Origin: Candidatus Methylomirabilota bacterium
GTDB taxonomy: Bacteria > Methylomirabilota > Methylomirabilia > Rokubacteriales > CSP1-6
Reading direction: 5' to 3'
Length of the DNA stretch: 64,000 nucleotides
NCBI GenBank assembly: GCA_035315345.1
Contig: DATFYA010000152.1
Location: 1-64,000, forward strand
Shown: positions 1 to 9,566 of the stretch, piece by piece
Layout of the letters: every line of letters starts with the position of its first letter
Numbering within the stretch: the first letter of the stretch is position 1
The notes under the pieces: generated by a model
Databases searched by the model: none
What the model saw: the letters and a program-made list of their open reading frames with translations, nothing else
Told to the model about the DNA's origin: nothing
Translations under genes and position numbers: made by a program

Positions 1-1
1 C

Positions 2-589
2 GAGATATGGCGTCGCCGCTCCTCCGTCCTCGGAGAGCCGGAGATGCTGTACTCCTCGCCCAGCGTTGTACGAAACCTGTCGTGGTCGCCGGATGGCCGC
101 TGGATCGCCTTCGAGGCGAGCGATGACATCCTGCTCCTCGACCTGCTGTCGCGCACGGCCAAAGCCAGGATCGCCACGCCAGCCTTCGAGGCCGAGCCGA
201 ACTTCTCTCCGGACGGACGATGGCTCGCCTATTCGTCGATGGAGTCGGGCCGGCTCGAGGTCTACGTCGTGCCCACCTTCGACGGGCCCGGGAAATGGCA
301 GGTCTCGAGCGGCGGCGGATTCACTCCCCGGTGGGCCCCGGGAGGACGCGCGCTGTTCTTCCACGGCGCCGACCACAACCTGAAGATCGTCGCGATGGAG
401 CTCGGCAAAGAGCCCAGATTCGGCCTTGGCGAATCGGTCTTCGAGCTGCCGGGCGGAGAACCTTGGCGGCCCGTGTACGACATCGGCCCGGACGGGCGGA
501 TCCTGGCCACCGTGCAGCGGTCGCAGACCGACTCCGATGGCTTCAAGCTCATCCTGAACTGGCCGCGGCTGCTCGAGCCTGCGCGCTGA
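2..589 (+). CDS. TolB-like WD40/PD40 beta-propeller protein, 3' part only
   Basis: The reading frame is already open at the first base of the window and ends with TGA, so only the last 195 residues are visible. They contain several PD40-type blades, including SWSPDGRWIAFE, NFSPDGRWLAYSS and FTPRWAPGGRALFF, which is the TolB C-terminal propeller pattern. Such propellers usually form the C-terminal half of protein kinase-propeller fusions, transcriptional activators or Tol-Pal-type periplasmic proteins. The N-terminal domain that would decide among these lies outside the window. An in-frame ATG at 44 exists, but the propeller-like sequence before it (EIWRRRSSVLGEPE) argues that it is internal. 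The gene converges on the uxs gene with only about 30 bp between them. Confidence 0.75.
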   Translation, partial: EIWRRRSSVLGEPEMLYSSPSVVRNLSWSPDGRWIAFEASDDILLLDLLSRTAKARIATPAFEAEPNFSPDGRWLAYSSMESGRLEVYVVPTFDGPGKWQVSSGGGFTPRWAPGGRALFFHGADHNLKIVAMELGKEPRFGLGESVFELPGGEPWRPVYDIGPDGRILATVQRSQTDSDGFKLILNWPRLLEPAR

Positions 590-618
590 CGCGCTGAAGC
601 CTGCGTGTGGGGCGATAG

Positions 619-1554
619 CTAGGCGACGCCCAGCTTGCTCCGGAAGTAGGCGAGGGTCTTCGGCAGGCCCTCGTCGAGCTGGACCTTCGGCTCCCAGCCG
701 AGCAGAGTGCGGGCGCGCGTGATGTCGGGCTGGCGGACCTTGGGATCGTCCACAGGCAGCGGCTTCTCGACGATCTTCGAGCGCGAGCCCGAGAGGGCCA
801 CGACGCGCTCGGCGAGCTGGCGGATCGTGAGCTCGTACGGGTTGCCGATGTTCACGGGATCCGACGTGTTCGACATCATCAGCCGGTAGATGCCGTCCAC
901 GAGGTCCGATACGTAACAGAGCGAGCGCGTCTGGCTGCCGTCGCCGAAGATCGTGACGTCCTCGCCGCGCAGCGCCTGGCTCATGAAGGCGGGGATCGCG
1001 CGGCCGTCCTCGACCCGCATGCGCGGGCCGTAGGTGTTGAAGATCCGGATGATCCGCGTCTCGACCTTGTGGTAGCGGTGGTAGGCCATCGTGATGGCCT
1101 CGGCGAAGCGCTTGGCCTCGTCGTAGACCCCGCGCGGCCCCACCGGGTTGACGTTGCCCCAGTAGTCCTCGCGCTGGGGATGCACGAGCGGGTCGCCGTA
1201 GACCTCGGAGGTGGAGGCGAGCAGGAACCGGGCGCGCCGCTCCTTGGCGAGCCCGAGCGCCTTGTGGGTGCCGAGGGCGCCCACCTTCAGGGTCTGGATG
1301 GGCAGCTCGAGATAGTCGATGGGCGACGCGGGGCTGGCGAAGTGGAGCACGTAGTCGAGCGCGCCGCCCACCACGATGTAGTTGGTGACGTCGTGCTTGA
1401 CGAACAGGAAGCGCGGGTCGCTGATGTGGGCGATGTTGTCGGTCGACCCGGTGAGCAGGCTGTCCATGCACACGACCTCGCAGCCCCGGGCGAGCAGGAA
1501 GTCGCAGAGATGGGAGCCGATGAAGCCGGCCCCGCCCGTCACGAGCACGCGCAC
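619..1554 (-). CDS. uxs: NAD-dependent UDP-glucuronate decarboxylase (UDP-xylose synthase) family protein
   Basis: This 311-residue short-chain-type sugar-nucleotide enzyme starts with the Rossmann motif [12 protein letters not shown]. It carries the catalytic serine region [12 protein letters not shown] and the YDEAKR Tyr-x-x-x-Lys pair, and then [10 protein letters not shown], all typical of UXS enzymes that make UDP-xylose from UDP-glucuronate. I chose GTG at 1554 because the glycine motif begins within a few residues of it and the upstream ugd gene stops 11 bp earlier. The frame is open further upstream, but there it only shadows ugd. Pairing with UDP-glucose dehydrogenase supports the substrate assignment. 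A dTDP-glucose 4,6-dehydratase is less likely given the motif set and the neighbour. Confidence 0.85.
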   Translation of the reverse strand: MRVLVTGGAGFIGSHLCDFLLARGCEVVCMDSLLTGSTDNIAHISDPRFLFVKHDVTNYIVVGGALDYVLHFASPASPIDYLELPIQTLKVGALGTHKALGLAKERRARFLLASTSEVYGDPLVHPQREDYWGNVNPVGPRGVYDEAKRFAEAITMAYHRYHKVETRIIRIFNTYGPRMRVEDGRAIPAFMSQALRGEDVTIFGDGSQTRSLCYVSDLVDGIYRLMMSNTSDPVNIGNPYELTIRQLAERVVALSGSRSKIVEKPLPVDDPKVRQPDITRARTLLGWEPKVQLDEGLPKTLAYFRSKLGVA

Positions 1555-1565
1555 CGGGCCGGCCC

Positions 1566-2876
1566 TCAGCCCGCGAGCACGGGCTTGCGCCCGATCGAGT
1601 AGTACTCGAAGCCGAGCCGACGCATGCGCTCGGGCTCGTACAGATTGCGCGCGTCGAAGATCACGCGCCGCCGCAGGAGGCCGCCCAGCCGGTCGAGGTT
1701 CAGGTACTTGAACTCGTTCCACTCGGTGAGCAGGGCGACGCCGTCCGCCCCCGCCGCCGCCTCGTAGGCCGACTCGCAGAAGACCACGCCCTCGGGCATC
1801 ATCGGTCGCGCGTTGTCCATCGCCACCGGGTCATAGGCCCGCAGCTGCGCGCCCGCCGCGTGAAGGAGACGCACCACCTCGAGGCTCTTGGCCTCGCGCA
1901 TGTCGTCGGTGTTCGGCTTGAAGGCCAGACCCAGCACCGCGATCGTGCGATCCTCGAGCGGGCCCATCGCCTTCCGCATCATCTCCACCAGGTGCGCCGC
2001 GCGTTCCCGGTTGATCTCCACCACCGAGCGCAGGAGCTTGAAATCGTAGCCGAAGCGGGCCGCGGTGTGGATGAGGGAGTCGACGTCCTTGGGGAAGCAG
2101 GAGCCGCCGTAGCCGAGCCCGGCCTGGAGGAACTGCATCCCGATCCGGCTGTCCAGGCCCATGCCCTTCATCACCTGGCTCACGTCGGCGCCCGCGGTCT
2201 CGCAGATGTTGGCGATCGCGTTGATGAACGAGATCTTGGCGGCCAGGAAGGCGTTGGACGCGTACTTGATCACCTCGGCCGACGGCAGATCGGTGATGAT
2301 CATGGGCCGCTCGAGCGGGGCGTAGAGCTCCACCAGGGTCATGGCCACCTGCTGGTTGGGGGCGCCGATGACGATGCGGTCGGGGCGCAGCGTGTCCTCG
2401 ATGGCCGAGCCCTCCCGGAGGAACTCGGGGTTCGACACCACGTCGAAGTCGATCGGGCGCGGCTGGTGCTTCGTGATGACCTCGCGGACGAACTCGCCGG
2501 TTCCCACCGGGACCGTGGACTTGTTCACCACCACCTTGTACCGGTCCATCGCGCGCCCGATCGCGGCGGCCACCGCCTCGACGTGGGCGAGGTCGGTCTC
2601 GCCGGTCTCCTTGGGCGGGGTGCCGACCGCGATGAAGATGACGTCGGACTGGCGGACCGCGGCGGTCAGGTCGATGGTGAAGGTGAGCCGGCCATCGTCC
2701 TTGTTCCGGATCACCATCTCCTCGAGGCCCGGCTCGTAGATCGGCATCTGGCCGGCCCGCAGCGCCTCGATCTTGGCCTGATCGTTGTCCACGCAGACCA
2801 CGTCGTTGCCGAGATCGGAGAAGACGGCTCCGGTCACCAGCCCCACGTACCCGGTTCCCACCACGCAGATGTTCAT
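1566..2876 (-). CDS. ugd: UDP-glucose 6-dehydrogenase
   Basis: The 436-residue protein oxidises UDP-glucose to UDP-glucuronate with two NAD+. The N-terminal NAD-binding motif is [12 protein letters not shown] (residues 5-16), and the central linker includes [14 protein letters not shown]. The catalytic cysteine lies in [10 protein letters not shown] (Cys260), and the C-terminal UDP-binding domain holds [12 protein letters not shown]. The length is normal for the family. The ATG is preceded by GGAGG about nine bases upstream. It lies just upstream of uxs, so the two steps to UDP-xylose are co-transcribed, probably feeding surface polysaccharide synthesis. Confidence 0.95.
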   Translation of the reverse strand: MNICVVGTGYVGLVTGAVFSDLGNDVVCVDNDQAKIEALRAGQMPIYEPGLEEMVIRNKDDGRLTFTIDLTAAVRQSDVIFIAVGTPPKETGETDLAHVEAVAAAIGRAMDRYKVVVNKSTVPVGTGEFVREVITKHQPRPIDFDVVSNPEFLREGSAIEDTLRPDRIVIGAPNQQVAMTLVELYAPLERPMIITDLPSAEVIKYASNAFLAAKISFINAIANICETAGADVSQVMKGMGLDSRIGMQFLQAGLGYGGSCFPKDVDSLIHTAARFGYDFKLLRSVVEINRERAAHLVEMMRKAMGPLEDRTIAVLGLAFKPNTDDMREAKSLEVVRLLHAAGAQLRAYDPVAMDNARPMMPEGVVFCESAYEAAAGADGVALLTEWNEFKYLNLDRLGGLLRRRVIFDARNLYEPERMRRLGFEYYSIGRKPVLAG

Positions 2877-2902
2877 TCGATCAGACCTCCAGACGGGGTG
2901 TC

Positions 2903-2933
2903 AGGATAACAGACGAGCACATCCCCGCGCCAA
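2903..2933 (-). promoter_or_regulatory. Probable sigma-70-type promoter of ugd-uxs
   Basis: On the minus strand TTGGCG (2933-2928) and TATCCT (2908-2903) are separated by 19 bp, or 18 bp to the overlapping TTATCC. They lie 27 bp before the ugd start. The spacing is slightly long, so this is a moderate candidate. Confidence 0.4.
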
Positions 2934-2960
2934 CGGGCCGGCGACCGGCGGACCGCTACC

Positions 2961-3899
2961 TCAGAGGAGGGCGTGCCGGACCAGCCGCTCGACCACCAGG
3001 GCCAGAAACAGCAGCAGCAGATAGAAGTTGGAGAACAGGAACAGCGAGAGCCACCCGCGCTGGTCCTCCGGCTGCCGGGCGAACTTGGTCGCGAGCCAGA
3101 TGAGCCGGCCCCCGAGGGCGGCGGCCGCGACCAGCGCCACCGGTCCTCCCAGCCCGAAGGTGGGAGCGGCCAGCGACCAGGCGGTGAGGCCGAGCGCATA
3201 GAGCAGGATGAGCCGCGCGGTGCCCTCGACGCCGACCCGCTCCGAGACCATCGGAAAGCCGCCGGCCGCGTAGTCGGCGCGATAGCGCAGGGCCAGCGCC
3301 CAGAAGTGCGGCATCTGCCAAAGGAACAGGATGCCGAACAGCATCAGCGCGCCCGCATCGGCGAGATGGCCGCCGCCCGCGACCCAGCCGATGACCGGCG
3401 GGATGGACCCCGGAATCGCGCCCGGCACCGCCGCGAACGGCGAGTGCGGCTTCAGCCAGGGCGTGTAGACGCCGTTGTAGAAGGCGCTCGCGATGAGGCC
3501 GAGGATGCCGGCGGTGTGGCCGACGCCGAGCCAGAGGATGCCCGCGCCGCCCGCGATCGCGAGCAGCGCGAAGGCGAGCCCCTGCACGCGCGAGAGCCGA
3601 CCGGACGGTAGGGGCCGGCCCGCGGTCCGGGCCATCAGGGCGTCGCGCCGGCGCTCCTGCACCTGATTCAGGGCGGAGGCGCCGCACGACAGGAGCATCA
3701 CGCCGGCGAGCATCAACAGGCCCTGCGCCCACGGGAACTCCGGGCCGAGCGGGGCGCGCAGCATGAAGCCGGCCCCCGCCGACACCAGCACCAGGAGCAC
3801 GATGCCGAACTTCGACAGCTCGGCGTACGCGCCGACGCGCTCGGTCACGCGGAGGGTGCCGATGTGCCGCGAGGCGGCCGCCGCGGCCCTAGGCGGCAT
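2961..3899 (-). CDS. ctaB: Protoheme IX farnesyltransferase (heme O synthase)
   Basis: A polytopic UbiA-family prenyltransferase of 312 residues that adds a farnesyl group to heme b, making heme O for the aa3-type oxidase encoded upstream in the same operon. The conserved first substrate-binding segment is visible as ALNQVQERRRDALMARTAGRP, with the family's final RT-x-x-RP. Multiple hydrophobic helices follow. The ATG at 3899 lies inside the end of ctaA (11-bp overlap), giving translational coupling. The frame remains open upstream, but there it only reads through ctaA in another frame. It is the last gene of the operon. Confidence 0.92.
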   Translation of the reverse strand: MPPRAAAAASRHIGTLRVTERVGAYAELSKFGIVLLVLVSAGAGFMLRAPLGPEFPWAQGLLMLAGVMLLSCGASALNQVQERRRDALMARTAGRPLPSGRLSRVQGLAFALLAIAGGAGILWLGVGHTAGILGLIASAFYNGVYTPWLKPHSPFAAVPGAIPGSIPPVIGWVAGGGHLADAGALMLFGILFLWQMPHFWALALRYRADYAAGGFPMVSERVGVEGTARLILLYALGLTAWSLAAPTFGLGGPVALVAAAALGGRLIWLATKFARQPEDQRGWLSLFLFSNFYLLLLFLALVVERLVRHALL

Positions 3900-4776
3900 G
3901 GGCCATGTCCCCCCGCCTCGAGGCCTTCCGCGCGGCCGACGGCACGAACCCGGGCCAGCCACCGGCCTCGACGCTCACCCAGACCAGCACCGCCCACAGC
4001 GAGTACCCGACCGCGGCGTGGGCCGCGCGGATCACCGGGGTGAGCTGCAGCAGCACCGTGGCGATGCCGAGCGAGACCTGCAGCACCGCGAGCGCGGCCA
4101 CGAGTCGCGCCGCGACCGTCCGCCCGGCCAGCGCGAGATGGATGAACAGGCCGAGCAGCAGCACGCCGAGCCAGCGGTGCGCCCAGTGCACCGAGGGCAG
4201 CCAGCCGATCGGGAACACGTCGCCGCTGCAGAGCGGGAAGTCCGGGCAGGCGAGCCCCGCGCCCGAGTGACGGACGTAGCCGCCGAGGGCCAGCTGAACG
4301 AGCAGGACGATCAGCCCCACCCGGGCGAGACGCCGCGGGCGGTCCGACGGGGCGGCCGCGGCGCCGCGCAGCCCGAGGCCCAGCACGATGAGCGCGGCCA
4401 GGATGAGCAGCGCGTTGATCAGGTGCGCGGTGCTGATCAGGTCCGGCAGCTTCAGCAGCACCGTGACGCCCCCGAGCGCGATCTGCACCACCAGCAGGAT
4501 CGGCACGAGCCACGCGAGCCGACGCAGGCCGGGCGCGCGCGTCTGCGCCAGCGTCACCACCGTGGTGGCCACGATGAGCACGCTCGCGGCGAGCGCGGCC
4601 AGGCGATGGCCGTACTCGATCAGCACGTCCGCGCGAAGCGGAGGGATCACCGAGCCGTGGCAGAGCGGCCAGTCGGGGCAGGCGAGGCCCGACCCGGTCG
4701 CGCTCACCACGTTGCCGAGCGTCATCAGGATGAAGACCGCCGCCACCGCGGCGAAGGCGACGCGCGCGGCGGTCAA
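3889..4776 (-). CDS. ctaA: Heme A synthase (CtaA/COX15 family)
   Basis: A 295-residue integral membrane protein that oxidises heme O to heme A. It shows the internal duplication typical of CtaA. Each half contains a cysteine pair motif, GLACPDWPLCHG in the first and GLACPDFPLCSGDV in the second. Heme-ligand histidines are seen in YGHRLAAL, STAHLINALL, HWAHRWLG and RAAHAAVGYS. The start is a TTG at 4776 that shares bases with the ctaG stop (TTGA); no ATG fits before the first helix. Together with ctaB it equips this operon to make its own heme A. Confidence 0.9.
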   Translation of the reverse strand: MTAARVAFAAVAAVFILMTLGNVVSATGSGLACPDWPLCHGSVIPPLRADVLIEYGHRLAALAASVLIVATTVVTLAQTRAPGLRRLAWLVPILLVVQIALGGVTVLLKLPDLISTAHLINALLILAALIVLGLGLRGAAAAPSDRPRRLARVGLIVLLVQLALGGYVRHSGAGLACPDFPLCSGDVFPIGWLPSVHWAHRWLGVLLLGLFIHLALAGRTVAARLVAALAVLQVSLGIATVLLQLTPVIRAAHAAVGYSLWAVLVWVSVEAGGWPGFVPSAARKASRRGDMAHAA

Positions 4777-5666
4777 CCGGATGCCCCCTTGCCCGCGCGA
4801 TAGCCGCTCGGCTCGCCCTCCGCCTGGCGCAGCGCCAGATCGTCGCCCCCGGCGCCCTGCCAGCGGAAGAAGATCACCGATACCGCGAGCAGGAACACGA
4901 GCCCGCCCGGGATCCACATGATCAGGCCGCCCAGGTGCTGGTCGGCGTGCGGGGTGAGCCACGGCCAGATGCGCGGCGAGGTCGAGTAGTACGGGTACAG
5001 GATGCCGTCCGCCATCGAGATGAAGATGGCCACCATGACCATGGGCAGTCCCACCACGAACAGGTACAGGAGCTGGATCGGATACGGAGCGCGCGGCAGC
5101 TCGCCCACCGGGGAGAGCACCGGCCACCACAGGATCACCGAGGCGGCCATCATCAGCAGGTGCCCCACGATGTGCACCTGATGCTGGTCCATGGCCAGGT
5201 TGTAGACCGGAGGCAGGTGCCAGACCACCAGCACGACGTTGAACGTGGCGAAGGCGCCGGCCGGCTTCGTGAGCGTGCGCCCGAGCGAGCGCAGACGAGG
5301 ATCCGACAGCAGCGGCCGCACCATCCAGCCGGGGGTGCCGTAGAGCAGCAGCGGCGGCATCGCGAAGACCAGCAGCATGTGTTGCACCATGTGCGCGCTG
5401 AAGAGGTAGTAGTCCGAGAGATCGTGGATGGGGCCGGTGAGGGCCACGAAGAGCACCCCGAGGGCGCCCCCGAACGAGGCGATCCGGAGCGGCTCCACTC
5501 CGGCGCGCGGGTCGAGACGGCCGCGCCACAACGTCGCGGCGGCGTAGGCGGCGCCGAGGGCCACGAGCCCACCGACCACGACCGGATCGGCCTGCCAGGC
5601 GGTCCAGTCGAAGCCATCGGGCCCGAGGGGCGGCGGCCCCGCGGCCCCGGGTACTACGTGCGCCAT
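4773..5666 (-). CDS. ctaG: Cytochrome c oxidase assembly protein, caa3-type CtaG family
   Basis: The 297-residue polytopic membrane protein matches the caa3_CtaG family, found in caa3-oxidase operons and implicated in maturation of the copper centres. Histidine-rich membrane-edge motifs are visible: LTGPIHDLSDYYLFSAHMVQHMLL, VWHLPPVYN, HIVGHLLMMAAS and HADQHLGGLIMW. These are candidate copper ligands. It is unrelated to the Cox11-type CtaG of alphaproteobacteria. It starts two bases after coxD and overlaps ctaA by four bases. Confidence 0.85.
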   Translation of the reverse strand: MAHVVPGAAGPPPLGPDGFDWTAWQADPVVVGGLVALGAAYAAATLWRGRLDPRAGVEPLRIASFGGALGVLFVALTGPIHDLSDYYLFSAHMVQHMLLVFAMPPLLLYGTPGWMVRPLLSDPRLRSLGRTLTKPAGAFATFNVVLVVWHLPPVYNLAMDQHQVHIVGHLLMMAASVILWWPVLSPVGELPRAPYPIQLLYLFVVGLPMVMVAIFISMADGILYPYYSTSPRIWPWLTPHADQHLGGLIMWIPGGLVFLLAVSVIFFRWQGAGGDDLALRQAEGEPSGYRAGKGASG

Positions 5667-5668
5667 GG

Positions 5669-6004
5669 CTAGTGGGGACGGGGCAGCAGCAGGAAGGCGC
5701 TGAAGAGCGCCATGACCGCCATGATGATGGCGATGGCAATGATCAGCGGCCCCACGAAGAGAGCCCGGAGGATCGGATGATCGTAGCGGAGATGCATGAA
5801 GAAGCCCACCACCAGGAAGAACTTGATCGCCGACATCACGAGCAGGCTCGACACGAGCAGGACGTTGGGGATGCCCGGGACGTAGAGCGTGGCGACCTCG
5901 AGCGCGGTGATGATCGCCAGCAGGATCGCCACGTTGACGTACGTCCGGACGGTCGCGTGCCCGCCTCCCTCGTGCGTCGCGGCGACAGCGTGCTGATCGG
6001 CCAT
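5669..6004 (-). CDS. coxD: Cytochrome c oxidase subunit IV (caa3-type, CoxD/COX4_pro)
   Basis: A 111-residue protein with three predicted membrane helices, at roughly residues 22-43, 48-70 and 83-107. It carries the subunit IV signature KFFLVVGFFMHLRYD between helices 2 and 3. It is a small stabilising subunit of bacterial heme-copper oxidases. The ATG at 6004 lies 11 bp after coxC and the gene stops two bases before ctaG. Confidence 0.88.
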   Translation of the reverse strand: MADQHAVAATHEGGGHATVRTYVNVAILLAIITALEVATLYVPGIPNVLLVSSLLVMSAIKFFLVVGFFMHLRYDHPILRALFVGPLIIAIAIIMAVMALFSAFLLLPRPH

Positions 6005-6015
6005 GTCGCGGCCCC

Positions 6016-6621
6016 CTAGGGGATCAGGTAGATGACGGTGAAGATCGCGATCCACACGATGTCGACGAAGTGCCAATACAGGCCGGCGATCTCGACCTTG
6101 GTGTAGTCGCGGACGTCGAGCTGCCTCCGCCACGCCAGCCCGACCAGGATCAGGAGCCAGATGACGCCGCCGGTGACGTGCGCCCCGTGGAAGCCGGTGA
6201 GCACGAAGAAGCTCGATCCGAAGAGATTGGTGGAGAGCTTGAGGTCGTGGTGGAGCACGAAGGTGGTGAACTCGTAGACCTGGTTCAACACGAAGTGGAG
6301 CCCGAGCAGCGCGGTCACCAGGAGCCAGCGCGCCGCCGACTTGACGCGGTTGTGCTGCAGGTTGGCGAGGGCCAGTACCATGGTGAGCGACGAGGCGAGC
6401 AGGAGTGCGGCGCTGTAGGAGGTGAGCGGGATGTCGAAGACGTCGTGCGGTCCCGGCCCGGAGAGCGACTTGCCCTTGTAGGCGAGATAGGTGCCGATCA
6501 GCGACCCGAAGAACATGCAGTCGGAGCCGAGGAAGGCCCACATTCCCATCTTGCGGTTGTCGAGCCCGGTGTTGCCGATGTTCGGGTCGTGAATGACGTG
6601 AGCGGCGGCGTGGTCGGCCAC
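6016..6621 (-). CDS. coxC: Cytochrome c oxidase subunit III
   Basis: The 201-residue subunit III has the expected short bacterial form with five helices. Conserved segments are KMGMWAFLGSDCMFFGSLIGTY near the N-terminus, FFVLTGFHGAHVTGG in the middle, and AGLYWHFVDIVWIAIFTVIYL at the C-terminus (the WHFVD motif is diagnostic). It sits 10 bp after coxA and 11 bp before coxD. Confidence 0.95.
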   Translation of the reverse strand: MADHAAAHVIHDPNIGNTGLDNRKMGMWAFLGSDCMFFGSLIGTYLAYKGKSLSGPGPHDVFDIPLTSYSAALLLASSLTMVLALANLQHNRVKSAARWLLVTALLGLHFVLNQVYEFTTFVLHHDLKLSTNLFGSSFFVLTGFHGAHVTGGVIWLLILVGLAWRRQLDVRDYTKVEIAGLYWHFVDIVWIAIFTVIYLIP

Positions 6622-6631
6622 GGGGGCTCTC

Positions 6632-8497
6632 CTAGTGTCCGTGCCCCTCGGCGGGGCGGTGCAGCTCCATGGCGAACTTGTACATGAGGTAGAGGGTGAG
6701 CAGGCCGCCCACGATCACCTGGTACATGCTGATCATCAGACCCGAGATCATGACCGCCATCGCGAGGGCCAGCAGCAGCGGCCAGAAGGAGGGCGACGGC
6801 ATGTGGATCGCCGCGATCTCCGCCGCGGTCACCGGCGCCGGCCTGGGCGCGGGCGCCCCGCCGTGGCCGTCGCCGTGCTTCTGCAGCCAGTAGTCGTCGC
6901 GGTCGTGCACGTGGGGAACGCGGGCGAAGTTGTAGACCGGCGGCGGCGACGGGATCGCCCACTCCAGGGTCCGCGCATCCCACGGGTCGTTGCCCGCGAT
7001 CTTCCCGGAGCGCATGGTCCGGATCACGTTGACGATGAAGAAGAGCAGCGACACCGCGATCAGGAACGCCCCGATCGTCGAGATGAGGTTCCAGAAGTTC
7101 CACCCGAGGTCCGGCGCGTAGGTGTAGATGCGCCGGGGCATCCCGATGAGCCCCAGGTAGTGCTGGGGGAAGAACGTCACGTTGAAGCCGATCATCATGA
7201 GCCAGAAGTGCCAGAGGCCCAGGCGCTCGTCGAGCAGCTTGCCGTTGATCTTCGGCCACCAGTAGTAGATGCCCCCGAAGAGGCCGAAGATCGACCCGCC
7301 GAACAGCACGTAGTGGAAGTGCGCCACCACGAAGTAGCTGTCGGTCTGCTGCAGATCGACCGGCGGGGAGGCGTGCATGACCCCGGAGAGGCCGCCCATC
7401 GTGAACATGGCGATGAAGCCGAGCGCGAAGTAGAGCGGGGTCCGGAAACGGATGCTGCCGCCCCACAGGGTGCCGATCCAGTTGAGGATCTTCACGCCGG
7501 TGGGCACCGCGATCAGCATGGTGGCGATGGAGAACGCGGAGTCGGCGACCGGGCCCATGCCCACCGAGAACATGTGGTGGCTCCACACCCCGAAGCCGAA
7601 GAAGCCGATCATGATGCCGGAATAGATGACCACCGGGGCGCCGAAGAGGGGCTTGCGCGCGAAGGTGGGCAGGACCTCGGAGACGATGCCCATCGCGGGA
7701 AGGATCAGGATGTAGACCTCGGGATGGCCGAAGATCCAGAAGAGGTGCTGCCAGAGCAGCGGATCGGCTCCCGCGGCCGGCGCGTAGAACAGGGTGCCGA
7801 AGAAGCGGTCGAACATCAGCAGAATGAGGGCCACCGTGATCGCCGGGAAGGCCAGGACGAGCAGGAACTGGGTCACGAAGCTCATCCACACGAACACCGG
7901 CATGCGCATCAGGGTCATGCCGGGCGCCCGCATGTTGATGATGGTCACCAGGAAGTTGAAGCCGGCCAGCATCGACGACACCCCGAGGATCTGCAGTCCC
8001 AGCATCCAGAAGTCGATGGTGTGGCGTGGGGAGAACTGCGCGGTGGTGAGGTTGGCGTAGCCGAACCATCCGCCGTCCGGGGCGAGGCCGAAGAGCCAGC
8101 TGGAGTTGAGGAACAGGGCTCCGGAGAGGAAGATCCAGTATGACAGCGCGTTCAGGCGGGGGAAGGCCACGTCCCGCGCGCCGATCATCAGGGGGATCAT
8201 GTAGTTGAAGAAGGCCGCGCTCAACGGCATCACGGCCAGGAAGATCATGGTGGTGCCGTGCATCGTGAACAGCTCGTTGAACCGCTCCGCGCCGACCAGG
8301 GTGTTGTCCGGGCGGGCCAGCTGCAGGCGCATGATGAGCGCCTCGATGCCGCCGATCAGGAAGAAGATGAACGCGGAGGTGCCGTAGAGGATCCCGATCC
8401 GCTTGTGGTCCACGGTGGTGAGCCAGGACCAGACCGTTCCCCAGAACGTCTCGGTCTCGACCTTCGAGCCCGGCATGAATGCGGCCTGAGTGGCCAT
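6632..8497 (-). CDS. coxA: Cytochrome c oxidase subunit I, caa3 type
   Basis: The 621-residue catalytic subunit holds heme a and the heme a3-CuB centre that reduces O2. Visible landmarks include the heme a ligand region TMHGTTMIFLA, the CuB His-Tyr region FGHPEVYILILPAMG, the two CuB histidines in WSHHMFS, and the heme ligands in VAHFHYVLFGG. After about residue 500 there is a C-terminal extension. It contains a Tyr/His-rich loop followed by two further hydrophobic helices (around residues 550-605), longer than the basic 12-helix form and like caa3-type CtaD proteins. Confidence 0.95.
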   Translation of the reverse strand: MATQAAFMPGSKVETETFWGTVWSWLTTVDHKRIGILYGTSAFIFFLIGGIEALIMRLQLARPDNTLVGAERFNELFTMHGTTMIFLAVMPLSAAFFNYMIPLMIGARDVAFPRLNALSYWIFLSGALFLNSSWLFGLAPDGGWFGYANLTTAQFSPRHTIDFWMLGLQILGVSSMLAGFNFLVTIINMRAPGMTLMRMPVFVWMSFVTQFLLVLAFPAITVALILLMFDRFFGTLFYAPAAGADPLLWQHLFWIFGHPEVYILILPAMGIVSEVLPTFARKPLFGAPVVIYSGIMIGFFGFGVWSHHMFSVGMGPVADSAFSIATMLIAVPTGVKILNWIGTLWGGSIRFRTPLYFALGFIAMFTMGGLSGVMHASPPVDLQQTDSYFVVAHFHYVLFGGSIFGLFGGIYYWWPKINGKLLDERLGLWHFWLMMIGFNVTFFPQHYLGLIGMPRRIYTYAPDLGWNFWNLISTIGAFLIAVSLLFFIVNVIRTMRSGKIAGNDPWDARTLEWAIPSPPPVYNFARVPHVHDRDDYWLQKHGDGHGGAPAPRPAPVTAAEIAAIHMPSPSFWPLLLALAMAVMISGLMISMYQVIVGGLLTLYLMYKFAMELHRPAEGHGH

Positions 8498-8507
8498 GGG
8501 GATCCCC

Positions 8508-9548
8508 TTATTTCAGGCTGAGGAGATAGGCGGCCAGGGCCTTGCTCTGCTCGGCCGTCATTCCGAGATTCGGCATCAGCGCGCCGGTCTTCAGGTGATC
8601 GGGATTCTCGATCCACTTCGCCAGGTTGTCCGGCGTGGAGTCGATCAGGTAACCGGCGAACCGCTTGCGGCTCGCGAAGTGGGTCAGGTCGGGCCCGATG
8701 TGCCCGGCCGAGATCCCGTTGATGGTGTGGCAGCCCACGCACGTCGACTGGCTGAAGATCGTCTTGCCCTGCTGGGCCAGGGGATCCGTCGACTCGACCG
8801 GCGGCCCCTGCTGGTTCTTGACCCACCGCTCGAACTCGGCCGGCTCGTGGACGATGACGTGGAAGCGCATGTTGGCGTGCGACACGCCGCAATACTCGGC
8901 GCACTGGCCGGGGTACTCGCCCGACACCTCCGGGGTCAACGTGATGTGGTTGACCCGATGCGGTACCACGTCGCGCTTGCCCCCGAGCTGCGGCATCCAG
9001 AACGAGTGAATGACGTCCGGGGCGTTCAGGAGGAAGGCCGCGGTCTGCCCCTTGGGCAGGTGGAGCTCGTTGGCGGTGGTGATCTTCAGCTGCGGGTAGC
9101 GGAACTCCCACCACCACTGCTTGCCGAAGACCTCGACGCGCAGCGCGGTGGCCGCGGGGGCCTCCTGGGTCTTGAAGATCACCCGGATGGTGGGGATCGC
9201 GAAGATGAGCAGGATGACCGCGAAGGCGATGGTCCAGCTGACCTCGAGCGCGGTGTGGCCGTGCACCTGCTTCGGGATCGGCGCACCGGGGCGATCGCGA
9301 TAGCGCCAGCACACCCAGAGCAGGGCCGCCTCCACCGCGATGAAGATGCCGAGGGTCCACCACGAGATCAGCATGAAGATGTCGTGGGTGACCTTGCCGA
9401 AGTCCGACTTCGGCATCACGGTGCTCATCGGAGTGTCCCAGTTCCAGCCCACCCAGCTGCACGAGCTGGCGAGCAGGAGAACTCCGCCCAGCAGACAGGC
9501 CAGCGTCCAGTCGAAGCGCTTCGGGAGGGGGCGGGCGGGCTCAGTCAT
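8508..9548 (-). CDS. coxB: Cytochrome c oxidase subunit II with fused C-terminal cytochrome c domain
   Basis: This 346-residue protein brings electrons to the oxidase. Two N-terminal helices are followed by the CuA cupredoxin domain, with ligands His181, Cys216, Glu218, Cys220, His224 and Met227 (GQCAEYCGVSHANM). A C-terminal cytochrome c domain then carries the CVGCH heme site (Cys270, Cys273, His274) and a likely axial Met325 in TGALMPNLGM. The fused heme domain makes this a caa3-type oxidase. The N-terminus contains LLLASSC, so lipid modification is possible but not certain. Confidence 0.95.
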   Translation of the reverse strand: MTEPARPLPKRFDWTLACLLGGVLLLASSCSWVGWNWDTPMSTVMPKSDFGKVTHDIFMLISWWTLGIFIAVEAALLWVCWRYRDRPGAPIPKQVHGHTALEVSWTIAFAVILLIFAIPTIRVIFKTQEAPAATALRVEVFGKQWWWEFRYPQLKITTANELHLPKGQTAAFLLNAPDVIHSFWMPQLGGKRDVVPHRVNHITLTPEVSGEYPGQCAEYCGVSHANMRFHVIVHEPAEFERWVKNQQGPPVESTDPLAQQGKTIFSQSTCVGCHTINGISAGHIGPDLTHFASRKRFAGYLIDSTPDNLAKWIENPDHLKTGALMPNLGMTAEQSKALAAYLLSLK

Positions 9549-9566
9549 GGCGTCGGGTGGGTTCCT